From Leptobrachium leishanense (Eukaryota; Chordata; Amphibia; Anura; Megophryidae): DNA of 64,000 bases. A program made the position numbers and the translations under genes. The notes beneath the pieces are model-generated. The model saw nothing but the letters and a program-made list of their open reading frames with translations, was not told the origin of the DNA and searched no databases. Location: contig CM019063.1 in the NCBI GenBank assembly GCA_009667805.1, forward strand, positions 357,898,113-357,962,112. Direction: 5' to 3'. Positions 1 through 11,072 of this stretch are shown piece by piece. Each line of letters starts with the position of its first letter. Within the stretch, counting starts at the first letter, position 1.

Positions 1-223
1 TCCTGTCCCGCAAGGTCGGGTCAGGAGAGGAGGGAGAATGGTTGTAGATGGATTTGAAAAATTGGGTGAAAGCATCTCGAACCTTATTTGGCGAAGTCAG
101 TGGGTCGCCAGTGTCGTCCAGTATTGGAGGCATTGTCAGCCCGCGCGGTCGGGGTCTAAGTAAGCGCGCCAAAGGGGTGTCAGATTTATTCGATCGTTCG
201 TAGTATCTCTGCTTAGACCAAAG
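1..223 (-). pseudogene. L1-type LINE ORF2 fragment (linker before RT)
   Basis: Read on the minus strand, one frame is open throughout and looks like the spacer between endonuclease and reverse transcriptase of L1-clade ORF2: it begins LWSKQRYYERSNKSD, has a proline/arginine stretch, then a 'DDTGDPLTSP' turn and FTQFFKSIYN. Such proteins copy their own RNA at nicked DNA in the nucleus. Only about 74 codons are inside the window. The fragment runs off the left edge and ends where a piggyBac-type repeat begins. It differs from the L1 copy at 5.5-11.8 kb, so it is a separate insertion. Family recognition is from sequence feel, not a search. Confidence 0.6.
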
Positions 224-237
224 AAGTGACCTCCCCA

Positions 238-440
238 AACGGTGCCTGTATTAACCCCCTGCCCCCTGGCGATCGGGAGGGAGGAATGACATCTAATTGC
301 TCCACCGGGGTCCCGAGTGCTGGGCTGACATCCAAGATGTCAGCCCGCACCGGGGGGGCGCAGCAATCCGCCGGAATCCGGAATATCACAGGAGAACCAC
401 TTGGCTGGACGCGCTGAGCGCGTCCATAGCAGCCAAGTGG
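238..440. mobile_element. 3' end of a piggyBac-type non-autonomous element
   Basis: This segment matches the right part of the element at 57441-58663: the CCCCTGCCCCC/GGCGATCGGGAGGGAG block, the mirrored GACATCCAAGATGTC motif, and the terminal inverted GGACGCGCTGAGCGCGTCC. It ends in CCAAGTGG followed directly by TTAA (441-444), exactly as the longer copy does. The left part is missing. The TTAA lies at the start of the YR pseudogene, consistent with insertion into that older element. Confidence 0.7.
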
Positions 441-444
441 TTAA

Positions 445-1382
445 ACATTGTATTGCATCTTTGGGTCATGACCCGAAGCAGTTCGCTCCACATTCTTTTC
501 GAATTAGCGCAGCGACGATGGCGGCGGAAGCTGGCGCGTCGGACGACATGATTCGGCGCTTGGGTAGGTGGCTATCGGATCGTTTTCGTAATTATGTGCG
601 CCCTAACCTCTTGTAATTGCAGGTTCTCCCCCGCGGACTGTTTGGATCCTCGGCCACTCGTACATACACTGGGCTGCACAACGGCTGCTTGGCAGGAACC
701 TGGGTTTCCCCACGGACATGGCTAGGGTTCGATGGATTGGTATTAGGGGTTTACGTTGGGCCCAGGTCATCGGGGAGTGCGAGTTGTTGGCTGGTCGAGT
801 GGCTAAGGATGTAGTGTTAGTGGTGCATGCGGGGGGAACGAATTGGGGGCTGTTCGTTCTGTAGACTTGATTAGGGATATGAAGTGCGATCTAGCCAGCT
901 GCTTCGCCATATTCAGGGGTTTATCGTTAGTTTTTTCGGAAATAGTTTCTCATCCCCGATGGGAGGATTTTGGGGCCCCAGGGGCCCTGGACAGGGCTCA
1001 AAAAAGGGTTAACAGAGAGATCTCGAGATTTGTTGGTAATCTGGGTGGGGTGTCGGTTAGACATACGGAGCTGGAGGGCGACAATCGGAATGTCGTTAGG
1101 AAGGATGGGGTCCATCTCACGGAGATTGGGTTGGATATTTTTCTGGTGGGTTTGATGTCTGGCGTGGAGGAGGCACTGTCTGCAGGTGGGGGCGCAAGGG
1201 CAGCCGCTAGGGCGGCCCCTGGCGTTGGCGGGTTTCCCTGGACAGCAGTGCTTAAAGGACGGATAAGCTGCCTTCGGGTGAGGCTATGGGGAGACGAACC
1301 TCGCTTGCGGGGGGACGAGCTCATGGTTTTGGTACAATGGTGGAACTGCCTATTGCATTGGGGCAATAGGGCAGAATGGTGA
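445..1382 (+). pseudogene. Tyrosine recombinase - SGNH hydrolase remnant (Ngaro/DIRS-type retroelement)
   Basis: The first part (to about 616) encodes the C-terminal catalytic half of a tyrosine recombinase: HSFRISAATMAAEAG, then IRRLGRWLSD and a YVRPNLL tail, matching the HxxR...LGRW...Y pattern of YR retroelements. The upstream half is absent. A second frame from about 629 gives an SGNH hydrolase: block I WILGHSYIHW (catalytic Ser in GHS), block III VVHAGGTNWG, then after a frameshift near 860 the block V motif KDGVHLTEIG with catalytic Asp and His. Vertebrate Ngaro-type elements are known to carry such a hydrolase. The junction TTGTAATTGCAG|GT resembles a splice acceptor, so the hydrolase may be a separate exon. 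An AATAAA sits at 1418. The copy is frameshifted and dead. Confidence 0.72.
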
Positions 1383-1504
1383 TTAAGCACTGCGAGTTAT
1401 TGTGTTGTATATAGTTAAATAAAGCTGTGGCCCATGCACATTCCAACTTATATATGTGTTTGTGTCTTATTCATATTTGGGTTATTGGGGTATGGGCCAG
1501 GAAG

Positions 1505-2057
1505 GTCTCAGGCCTAATCAGTCAGGTCCAAGTAGGCAAAGAGCGAGACGCCCAGCGAAGGCAAGTGCTCACAAAGTACCCTGGCATAAATGAGAAACTC
1601 CTGCAACCAGTTGCCAAATGTGTTCAGCAACTGCTTGTCAGTCTTGTCCTTGTCCCTATCCCTATCAGAGCCATCGGCATCCTATGCGGTTTGATCACCG
1701 ACTCACGATCCTGCGGAACCAAAGACAATAAATCAACAAATTCTCGTTTAATGAGCTTCTCTCTAATCTCAACTGAAATTAGCATAGCCAGTGTAGGCTG
1801 CGTGACTACCACTGGCAGAACCAGAGGAGCGGGCAAAGCCCCGCCCCAAGCGCCCCCTGTTCAGTGACAGGCAAAACCACAGTGCCGGCAACAGGCCCTA
1901 TGGACACCGGAGCGGCCCCCGCTGAATGCCCAGGAAAAACATCACCACCTGACAAAGCACAGCGAGCATCAAACCCCGCTAAGTCTGCCGAAGGCCCACC
2001 AATGCCCAAACCAAGCACTACTGCAGCAGCAGAAGATCCTGCAACCACCCCCAACAC
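1505..2057 (-). pseudogene. DIRS/Ngaro-type ORF1 (gag-like) remnant
   Basis: On the minus strand three overlapping frames give pieces of a protein typical of YR-retroelement ORF1. There is an alanine/glycine/proline-rich N-terminal part (to about 1806), a helix-rich segment containing SVEIREKLIKREFVDLLSL, and then NWLQEFLIYARVLCEHLP followed by SLFAYLDL. These W..(F/Y)xxY and L.(A/S)Y patterns recur in vertebrate DIRS/Ngaro ORF1 proteins. At least two frameshifts and a stop break it. It points opposite to the YR-SGNH remnant next to it, so the two come from different or rearranged copies. Assignment is by motif memory only. Confidence 0.5.
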
Positions 2058-2106
2058 ATTAGAAAAAACACAGGCCCATCTCCCATTCCATGAACTACAG
2101 CAGCCA

Positions 2107-2600
2107 CAAATTATACCGCAGAGAGGCGCTTCCCAGCAGTGTGCGAATTCATATGCTGCATTAATTATACCGCAGAGAGGCGCTTCCCAGCAGTGTGTGG
2201 ATTCCTATGCTGCATTAATTCTCCCGCAGAGAGGCGCTTCCCAGCAGTGTGTGGATTCATATGCTGCATTAATTATACCGCAGAGAGGCGCTTCCCCGCA
2301 GTGTGCGGATTCATATGCTGCATTAATTATACCGCAGAGAGGTGCTTCCCCGCAGTGTGTGGATTCATATGCTGCAATAATTATACCACAGAGAGGCGCT
2401 TGTTCCCAGCAGTGTGTGGATTCCTGTGCTGCATTAATTATACCGCAGAGAGGCGCTTCCCAGCAGTGTGTGGATTCATATGCTGCATTAATTATACCGC
2501 AGAGAGGTGCTTCCCCGCAGTGTGCGGATTCATATGCTGCATTAATTATACCGCAGAGAGGCGCTTCCCCGCAGTGTGCGGATTCAGATGCTGCATTCAT
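2107..2600. repeat. 54-bp minisatellite, about nine copies
   Basis: A unit of 54 bp (ATTATACCGCAGAGAGGCGC, then TTCCCAGCAGTGTG, GATTCATATG, CTGCATTA) is repeated about nine times with few substitutions. One copy carries a 3-bp insertion near 2400. Because 54 is a multiple of three and the unit has no stop in several frames, it is open in two forward frames and one reverse frame. The resulting 18-residue cysteine-containing repeats are therefore not evidence of a gene. Confidence 0.95.
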
Positions 2601-3110
2601 TTTTATTTTATTTTTTCGTTTTGAATCATTTTTATTTGTTCTGTTTTTTTTTTTTTTCGTTTCAGATAATTTTGTTCAGCTTTTTTCCGTTTTTAAAACC
2701 TTTTATTCTGGTTTTTATTTTTAAAGTCAGACCATTTGCGTCAGTTTTGGGTTTTTTAAATCGTTTTGTTCATTTTTGTTCCTTTCATACCATTTTAATA
2801 TGATTAAATAAAGTTGTGCAATGCATATTCATAAGAAAATACGGAATCAGCAATGGAACCGAAAAATACGATGTTCGAAATTACCGAAATGGAACCGAAA
2901 TCACGAATGGAACGAAAATGACATGCGATTTTACAAATTTCACGTCCATACGAAATAACAAAATTATTTTGTTTCGGATCGGAAATCGTTTAGTTTTGGC
3001 CATTTTCGGATCCGATCCGATTCGGAAAATCGTCCGAATCCGAGGCACCGAATCGGCCGATTCATTAAAAAACGAATCGGTCCGAAATGAAACACACATC
3101 CCTGATTTTT
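2601..3110. repeat. AT-rich interspersed repeat with CGAA/TTCG-rich terminal part
   Basis: 2605-2850 is closely similar to 29465-29685: the same run of CGTTTCAGATAATTTTG, TTCTGGTTTTTATTTTTAAA and GATTAAATAAAGTTGTG occurs in the same order. The right half (2850-3110) is filled with CCGAAAT, ACGAAA and CGGATCCGATCC motifs and ends near CACACATCCCTGA. Similar sequence appears at 42010-42240 and 43390-43540. It looks like one arm of a DNA transposon family related to the inverted repeat at 27205-30095. There is no coding potential. Confidence 0.6.
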
Positions 3111-3435
3111 CCCGTTTTTAGCGAGAGGCAAACGATCTGTTGGTCAGGCGCTAGACTGAATTAACCTGACGCTAACGTTGAAACATACCAAAGCTAACTT
3201 TCGCTCACATCAGGTAATAGTGCCTGGAGAGTGTGCTGGTGTAAGGGCGGTTACTATTTCACATAATTCAATGGTTACTCATCACAGGCAAGGGGAAATG
3301 ATAATTTTGAGCTCTGATTGATCTTATAGGTTGCCTATTTGAAGGGAAATTCAAAAAATTCTAATATTTTAAAATGAATATTATTCCATGAAGTCAAAGA
3401 GGTATTGAAAAACAAACAAACAACTTTTCTTGCAG

Positions 3436-3562
3436 ATAATGGTGAGAGAAGACCTTTCTGGTATTCGTTATAAATTCAACACTCCAGTCCGGGAAAACTC
3501 ACAAAATGGATATACCTGGTATCTATCACCTTGGACTAATTGCTCTGCCATTTGTGCTGGAG
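3436..3562 (+). CDS. ADAMTS6/ADAMTS10-type metalloprotease, exon covering start of a thrombospondin repeat
   Basis: A polypyrimidine tract ending TTTTCTTGCAG precedes an open 127-nt exon that ends at a consensus donor GGAG|GTGAGA. The exon gives 42 codons plus one base (phase 1 out). The peptide has GIRYKFNTPV, then WYLSPWTNCSAICAGG, the first strand of a thrombospondin type-1 repeat (W..W..C...C.GG). ADAMTS6 and ADAMTS10 have the same arrangement, with an RY(K/R)FN(A/V)P spacer followed by W...PW..CSA.CAGG. These are secreted matrix metalloproteases whose C-terminal TSRs bind matrix. The next exon completes the same repeat in the right phase, which makes this a real host gene. Protease-domain and other exons were not found in the window. 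Confidence 0.85.
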
Positions 3563-3656
3563 GTGAGATCATACACAGGTGCTAATAACTCTATTATATA
3601 ATTTACTGTCTATCACCTCCCAAAACTATCTAAGAATTGTCAATTTCTGCTATCAG

Positions 3657-3786
3657 GGGTACAGTTGCAGCGTGTTGTATGTAAGAGACTAGTGGATGGA
3701 TCTGTTGTTTCTGATGATATGTGCGGTGCAAATAACAGGACTGAAGACAAGCAGCGCCCATGTAACACTGAGCCATGCCCTCCAGA
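3657..3786 (+). CDS. ADAMTS6/ADAMTS10-type metalloprotease, exon completing the thrombospondin repeat
   Basis: This 130-nt exon starts after CTGCTATCAG and ends before GTGAGT. Its first two bases complete the glycine codon split by the previous intron (94 bp), so the phases agree. It reads GVQLQRVVCKR, a variable loop with a cysteine, and then RPCNTEPCPPE. The CNTEPCPP ending is highly characteristic of TSRs in the ADAMTS6/ADAMTS10 branch. With the preceding exon it supplies the six cysteines expected of a TSR. It leaves in phase 2, splitting a Glu/Asp codon; the next exon should begin with the W of another TSR but was not found here. No disabling change is visible. Confidence 0.85.
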
Positions 3787-3964
3787 GTGAGTCAATTTGT
3801 TTTCTTGGAAGAACTAGCATCACAATATTTCAGATTTACTTTATATGCATATAGTGAAAGATACCGATATATGTATTGATACTGAAACGTATTAATCAAA
3901 TTCTTGACACCATGTTATAATTTTAAACAATGTCTTATGATTACCAATCTATAATATAATTGAG
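3787..3964. other. Intronic sequence, nothing else recognised
   Basis: AT-rich DNA follows the ADAMTS donor site with no repeats or motifs I recognise. It ends at the start of the GC-rich foldback block. Confidence 0.5.
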
Positions 3965-4450
3965 TAAGGCTTGGCGTGCCCGTCGCCAAGCTTTACTCTG
4001 CGCATGCGCGCGCAACCAGCGGCGGTTGGTTGCGCGCGCATGCAACCGCCGCGGCACGAGCCGGCTGTGCGCTCGCCGCGGCTGTTACAAGATGCACACA
4101 GCAGCCGGGTAGAGGCTGCGCTCGCAGCCTCTACCCGGCTGCCGCACGCATCCAACCCCCGAGCGGCGAAGGGAAAGTTCCCTCCGCCGCTCGGGGGTTG
4201 GATGCGCGCGGCAGCCGGGTAGAGGCTGCGCTCGCAGCCTCTACCCGGCTGCCACGCGCATTCATCCCCGAGCGGCGAAGGGAAAGTTCCCTCGCTTCCG
4301 CTCTTTGAAGGACCCAAGCCGCGGTCACGTGACCGCGGCTTGGGTCCTTCAACGACCGGAAGCGGGGAAACTTTCACTTCGCCGCTCGGGAAGGTCATGA
4401 GCTCATGGGGCGGCTGTCCGAATGCCGATAGAGCATTCGAACAGCCGCCC
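3965..4450. repeat. GC-rich foldback block made of several near-perfect palindromes
   Basis: The block is a chain of self-complementary segments. GCTTGGCG...CGCCAAGC opens it at 3969. A TGCGCGCGCA/GCGGCGGTTGG mirror follows at about 4000-4040. GCAGCCGGGTAGAGGCTGCG with its complement occurs twice (about 4099-4145 and 4210-4252), and the CCGCTCGGGGTTGGATGCG blocks between them are themselves inverted. The last pair is CATGGGGCGGCTGTCCGAATGC and its complement (about 4405-4452). The composition differs sharply from the AT-rich flanks. It looks like a foldback/MITE-type element inside the ADAMTS intron. Confidence 0.75.
4305..4352. repeat. 48-bp perfect palindrome with CACGTG centre
   Basis: The sequence from TTGAAGGACC to GGTCCTTCAA reads identically on both strands with no spacer. 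The centre between 4328 and 4329 is GGTCACGTGACC, which contains a CACGTG E-box core. The symmetry breaks at 4304/4353. Confidence 0.97.
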
Positions 4451-4479
4451 CATGTCTGGCCTGGGGTCTGAGCTGGGGG

Positions 4480-5165
4480 GCATATAGCCATGAGAGGTGG
4501 GGGGCAAATATCCGAGAGGTGGGGGCAAATATCCGAGAGGTGGGGTCAAATATCCATGAGTTGGGGCATATATCCATGAGAGGTGGGGGCCAAATATCCA
4601 TGAGCTGGGGCAGGATCCACGTGCTTGGGGCAGTATCCACGAGCTGGGGCAGTATCCACGTGCTGGGGCAGTATCCACGAGCTGAGGCAGTATCCACGTG
4701 CTGGGGCAGTATCCACGTGCTGGGGCAGTATCCACGAGCTGGGGCAGTATCCACGAGCTGGGGCAGTATCCACGAGCTGGGGCAGTATCCACGTGCTGGG
4801 GCAGTATCCACGAGCTGGGGCAGTATTCACGAGCTGGGACAGTATCCAGGAGCTGGGGCAGTATCCATGAGCTGGGGCAGTATCCACGAGCTGGGGCAGT
4901 ATCCACGTGCTGGGGCAGTATCCACGAGCTGGGGCAGTATCCACGTGCTGGGGAAATATCCACGAGCTGGGGCAGTATCCACGTGCTGGGGCAATATCCA
5001 CGAGCTGGGGCAGTATATCCACGTGCTGGGGCAGTATCCACGTGCTGGGGCAGTATCCACATGCTGGGGCAGTATATCCACGAGCTGGGGCAGTATATCC
5101 ACGTGCTGGGGCAGTATATCCACGTGCTGGGGCATATATCCACGTGCTGGGGCAGTATATCCACA
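4480..5165. repeat. 19-bp minisatellite alternating CACGAG and CACGTG
   Basis: About thirty copies of a 19-bp unit (CAGTATCCACGAGCTGGGG) stand head to tail. Many carry CACGTG instead of CACGAG, giving about a dozen E-box hexamers at multiples of 19-21 bp. The left end (4480-4610) is a more divergent version with GAGAGGTGGGGG, and the right end has a 2-bp longer unit (CAGTATATCC). Since 19 is not a multiple of three, all frames stay open, so the many overlapping ORFs are artefacts. Confidence 0.93.
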
Positions 5166-5271
5166 ATAGACTGCCCTCTGGGCAGGCTTTCCACCTTGTA
5201 TTTAATAAATTAACAGATGTAACAGAATAAAAATTAATATAATCCACCATTCTGACTGCATTATCGTCTGA

Positions 5272-5480
5272 CAGGCAGTTGCAGGATTATTCAGAGAGCA
5301 CCGAAATGTTCCTGACATTTCAGTGCTTTCTCGTTCCCCGCTCAGCATTCACCGCAGGGTCCCCGAAGTACAGGGAAAATCCACTGGTCAGATTTGAAAA
5401 TTCGCCCCAATCCCAACGTACGCGTCCGAAAAAAGCCGACGAACACCGCACAGACAAGTCGACGAATGGGGTAAAAAAAA
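5272..5480. repeat. Interspersed repeat beginning ATTATTCAGAGAGCACCGAAAT
   Basis: This segment shares its start (TTATTCAGAGAGCACCGAAA) and a later block (CAGCATTCACCGCAGGGTCC, then CGAAG, ATCCACTG) with 60343-60620. It abuts the poly-A tail of the L1 copy. It is non-coding and of unassigned class. Confidence 0.55.
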
Positions 5481-5704
5481 AGATTAAAAGTTTCAAACTT
5501 TTACAAACTGTTTGCAAAAAAATACTGGACAAAAATATCCTTTTTTTTTTTTTTAAATATAAATTTTTTATTTTTCAGAAACAGATAATGTACAATATAA
5601 ACATGAAAGGAAAGAGATACAGAAAGAAAAATGGGGGAGGGGGAATGGGGAAACAGTGCCACCAAGCCTGGAACATCGTCATGTTACAATGTACATACAA
5701 AACT

Positions 5705-6588
5705 TTATTTCACCAATTCAACAGTGTAATTATCCAAAATAGACCAGTGGTCTTTCTTAGATTGAGGTATCCCAGTTAAGTCCCTAGCCATGCCATCTAA
5801 GAGCCTCAAAGTGTGTAAACAGTCTGTAATATCCTTATTTGAGGGAACGTTGGAAGATTTCCATCTCGCAGCGACCAGCGTCATCGCGACTGATAAAAGA
5901 TGAGCTAGAAGTTGTTTTTGTAAGTGGGATAAAGAGTCTGGCATGATCTGAAGAAGGAGATTTTCAGGGAGGGCTTGAACATCGGAACCCACAATCTCTG
6001 AACTCAAGCGAGCCACAGAAACCCAAAACAGAGAAATCAACAGGCAGGACCACCAGATTTGAAAAAATGTGCCCGTTTCTTCCCCGCAACGCCAACATGT
6101 TGCCGTAACCTTTGGATTAAAATGGTGTTTCCTATCTGGGGTAATATACCATCTATATAGCACTTTTTTCCTGGCCTCTGTTAAAGATATGCATCGAAAT
6201 TTAGATACATCGAGAAGGAAACCGTCCTCCCAAGCGGATTCTGGTATCTGAGCTCCCAGATCCCTCCACCAATTCAACTTGAGACGCCATGTAGAGGATT
6301 GCATCTTGGCTACTAAGAGATATATTAAAGAAAGGTGACGGACATCGGAGGAGGGAGATACACAATACTGTTCAAAAGGGGATAACAAAATAATTGGATC
6401 ATTGAACTTCAGCATGGAGTACGAAGAGAGACAGGATCTGATTTGTATAAAAGTGTAATGGAAGGCTGGCCCTAATGAAAACTTTTGACTAAGGGTGGCG
6501 AAGGACAGAAGTCCATAAGGGCCATACAAATCACTGAAGTATGCGATACCTTTCAGGAGCCAGATGCGGTGGTTAAAGTTAGGGATTA
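5705..6588 (-). pseudogene. L1 ORF2 C-terminal region
   Basis: An open frame continues for about 290 codons from the LTR boundary to the stop at 5705. It contains the aromatic-rich thumb/connection region and the L1 C-terminal cysteine cluster CWRCGEETGTFFQIWWSC, a C..C...(H)....C variant in which a histidine appears to be replaced. It ends shortly before the poly-A tail, so this is the natural C-terminus. The frame upstream of 6588 is foreign solo-LTR sequence; the LINE resumes at 7521. Confidence 0.8.
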
Positions 6589-7515
6589 TGTCATACCCCG
6601 CGGTGCCGTGCCCGCAAGAAGGGCAAAAAGACTGCAAAGAGTTAACATTAACCCTGTCAATACCTTTCTTGTTCCGTCCTGCTCAGTCTAATTCATTATA
6701 ATGTTCAGCAGTTAACTCAGGTGTGCTTAATTATCATCCTTGCACTTCTCTACAAAACACCAAAAGACCCATAATGCAATGCTTCTGCATCGTCGTGCAC
6801 ATTCCAGTGTAAGCCTGCTGTTGAAGCCTGATCTGCTCCTCTGGTTTCCTGAACCCTTTTGGACCTGTTTATACGGATTGTACCTGTCTTCTAAAGCCCC
6901 TTGACCTATGGATATGGACCTGAACTCTCTTATGGAATAACCCCTTGGATACCACGTATAGTACTTCGCTTTATTTCAAGAACTTTACTTTTGCTCCCAC
7001 ACTTTTATTTCTGTTGCTGGACTGCACTCATTATTACTTGGATCATTGCCCCCAATATCTCTGGACTTATTATTTTTCTGGATTGCAACTCCCAATACCT
7101 CCTGGATCCCCACCATACCCAGTTATATCATTGCTTTTTATTTAAACTCCGTTTGTTCTCAGTCTGTTGTGAATGTGCTTAGTTAACCCTTTCTATTCCT
7201 CAGTATCTATAACCTGTTCTCTGTAATCCTTATTGTCATACTTATTCTCCTCCTTTTCTTCAGTAATATATATTCATATTCTGCCCTATTTCTCATTACT
7301 TAGCTCCTTTTCTTAACCCTGACTCTGTATTTTTCAATATCCAGTGTCTCCGTTTTCCTTCCCCACCTTTCTGCTTATTCATTCCTATCAGCATTGCTTT
7401 CTGTTTAACTCTCTCCTGTGTTATAGTGAATAAAACCCATATTTCTATCTTATTTGCCTGTTCCACTCTTGTGTTACTGCAGATTAAGCTCAAACCCCAT
7501 AAACTGGATATGACA
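6589..7515 (+). mobile_element. Solo LTR (927 bp) with GATTA target duplication
   Basis: The segment begins TGTCATACCCCGCGGTGCCG and ends CTGGATATGACA (TG...CA). It is flanked on both sides by the 5-bp direct repeat GATTA (6584-6588 and 7516-7520). No internal retroviral genes remain, so it is an LTR left by recombination between the two ends. It shares its first 60 bases, with substitutions, with the solo LTR in the FoxD-type gene. Its pyrimidine-rich middle has no coding content. Confidence 0.92.
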
Positions 7516-7520
7516 GATTA

Positions 7521-9488
7521 TGTGGGAAAAAACTGAGATAGGAGATGCCAGAGCTAGTGGATGGATCGCCGCCAATATAGAACAGGTTTTATCCCAAACG
7601 TCCAAGATCAGTCTAGGGAACATCGGGAGGGGATCTATGCGCGGACGCCTCAGTTTGGGAGTCCAAGCCAGAGTAACTAAATCATACGGAAGGGAGAGGG
7701 GAAACATTAATTTCAACCATTGAGGAGAGTGAACAGGAGAACTCAGATGGCCCAAATTTAGCAGTACTGCCGCTCTGTAATAAAGTAAAATATTGGGAAG
7801 GCATAGTCCACCAAGTTCAACTGGAGCATGCATTATCTCAGTCTTGATACGTGGGCGTCATCCACGCCATATAAAATTGGGGAGAGAGAGGAGAGCAGTG
7901 ACTTAAAAAATGTTAACGGGTCGGCAAGGGAAGGGCTCTAAAGATATATAGTAATTTTGGTAGCAACATCATTTTGATAGCATGTATCCTACCCACCCAG
8001 GAAAGTTCAACTTTGGACCATTTGTGGCATATTGATTTAGTCAATGATAAAAGAGGTTTATTATTAAGGTCAAAGAGGGAGAGCTTGGAGAAGGACAATT
8101 TAATTCCCAAATAAGTCAAGGAGTTTGACATCCAATCAAAAGGGTATTGACGTTTCAATCCAGTAACCTCCAGACTAGAAAGCACATACGGAAGGGCTTG
8201 AGTCTTTGCTATATTAAGTTTGTGATAAGATAGTCTACTATAAGCATCTAAAATCATCTGTGGGGCCGGAAGGGAAGAGAACGGGTTTGTTAGGGTCACT
8301 AATATGTCATCTGCAAACAAACTAAGCTTACAGGAGGATGGACCTACCGGAATGCCCTCCACCTTGTCAGCTTGCCGAATCACCTGCGCCAAAGGTTCTA
8401 GTGTCAACGCGTAAAGTAATGGGGGAAAGGGGGCAGCCTTGTCTAGTGCCATTGGTTATAAACATGGGTTTAGAGAGAAAACCTGCGTTCAAAACAGATG
8501 CGGACGGGTATGAATTGGAGTATAGGGACATGATGGCCATAATTAATGCACGGGAAAAATTACATTTCAGCAAAGTATGTTCCAGGAAGAGCCAATGCAA
8601 ACGATCAAACGCCTTTTCGGCATCTAGAGACAGCAGTAGAGTCGGGGCATTCATTCGGACAGTCATATCCATTAGGGCAGTAACTTTAATGGTATTGTCA
8701 GGGCCCTGTTAATAAAACCCACTTGATCATCCGCAATAAGGGAGGGCAGCAAATCCACTATCCTATTCGCTAAAAGTTTTGCATATAATTTGGTGTCTGT
8801 GTTAAGTAATGAATGGCCCTATATTTAGAGCATAACTGGGCAGGTGGAGAGGTTTTAGGGAGAGTAACAATGGTTGCCGATAACAATCAGAGGTAGCGTG
8901 ACCGGATTGAAAAATATGGAGGAATGCCGATAAAAGAAATGGAGATAACGGGGCTTGAAATGTCTTATAATACAGTGCCGAAAACCCGTCAGGCCCTGGG
9001 GCCTTTCGGGATTTAAGGGAAGCGATGGAGGAGTTTAATTCTAATTGGGAAATTGGGGCTTCTAAGGATTGGTGTTGATCATCTGTTAAGGACGGGAGAT
9101 GTAGGCTCTGCAAAAGGGAACAATAACAATCAGGGAAGGTTGGGGAACAGAGCTATTATCCCGAAAATTATATAAATCAGAGTAGTACTCCACAAAGCAA
9201 TCCGCAATTTGCTTGGGGTGGAAGCAGGTCTCCCCCGTTTTAGTAGTCATTTTCTCTATTTTAGATTTAGCTGCCCTTTGATGAAGTTTGTTGGCCATCA
9301 ACCTGCTGGATTTGTTGCCATGAAGGTAATGTTTAGCCTGAAGCCATCTAGCCGCCCATAAATAATCTTTTATATCTAAATCAGTGAGTTGAGTCTGGAG
9401 GTCACATAGTAGGGCCTGTGAGGACGCGTCATTATGCCGTTTGTGTTGTAACGCAGCATCATGAATGTGATGTAGGAGGTCTAATCTA
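7521..9488 (-). pseudogene. L1 ORF2 reverse transcriptase region, frameshifted
   Basis: In minus-strand order one sees a helical linker (LLHHIHDAALQHKRHNDASS, then EKMTTKTGETCF), RKAPGPDGFSALYY (RT motif 1), DAEKAFDRLHWLFLE (catalytic Asp), NGTRQGCPLSP, and LSLFADDILVTL (the F-A-D-D catalytic box). The thumb follows with LTYLGIKLS and VGRIHAIKMMLLPKLLYIF. These belong to at least three frames (9511-9086, 9113-8802, 8672-8367, 8452-7913, 7833-7521), so several indels break the protein. The order and spacing match L1 ORF2. Confidence 0.82.

Positions 9489-11072
<1,584 letters not shown>

Noticed and set aside
2139..2724. Cysteine-rich repeat protein ORFs
   Set aside because: The 54-bp unit is open in three frames on both strands; the long 286-codon frame is only repeat plus AT-rich tail.
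4403..5250. Several overlapping ORFs of 80-260 codons on both strands
   Set aside because: They are products of the 19-bp minisatellite, whose unit lacks stops in every frame; no non-repeat domain is present.
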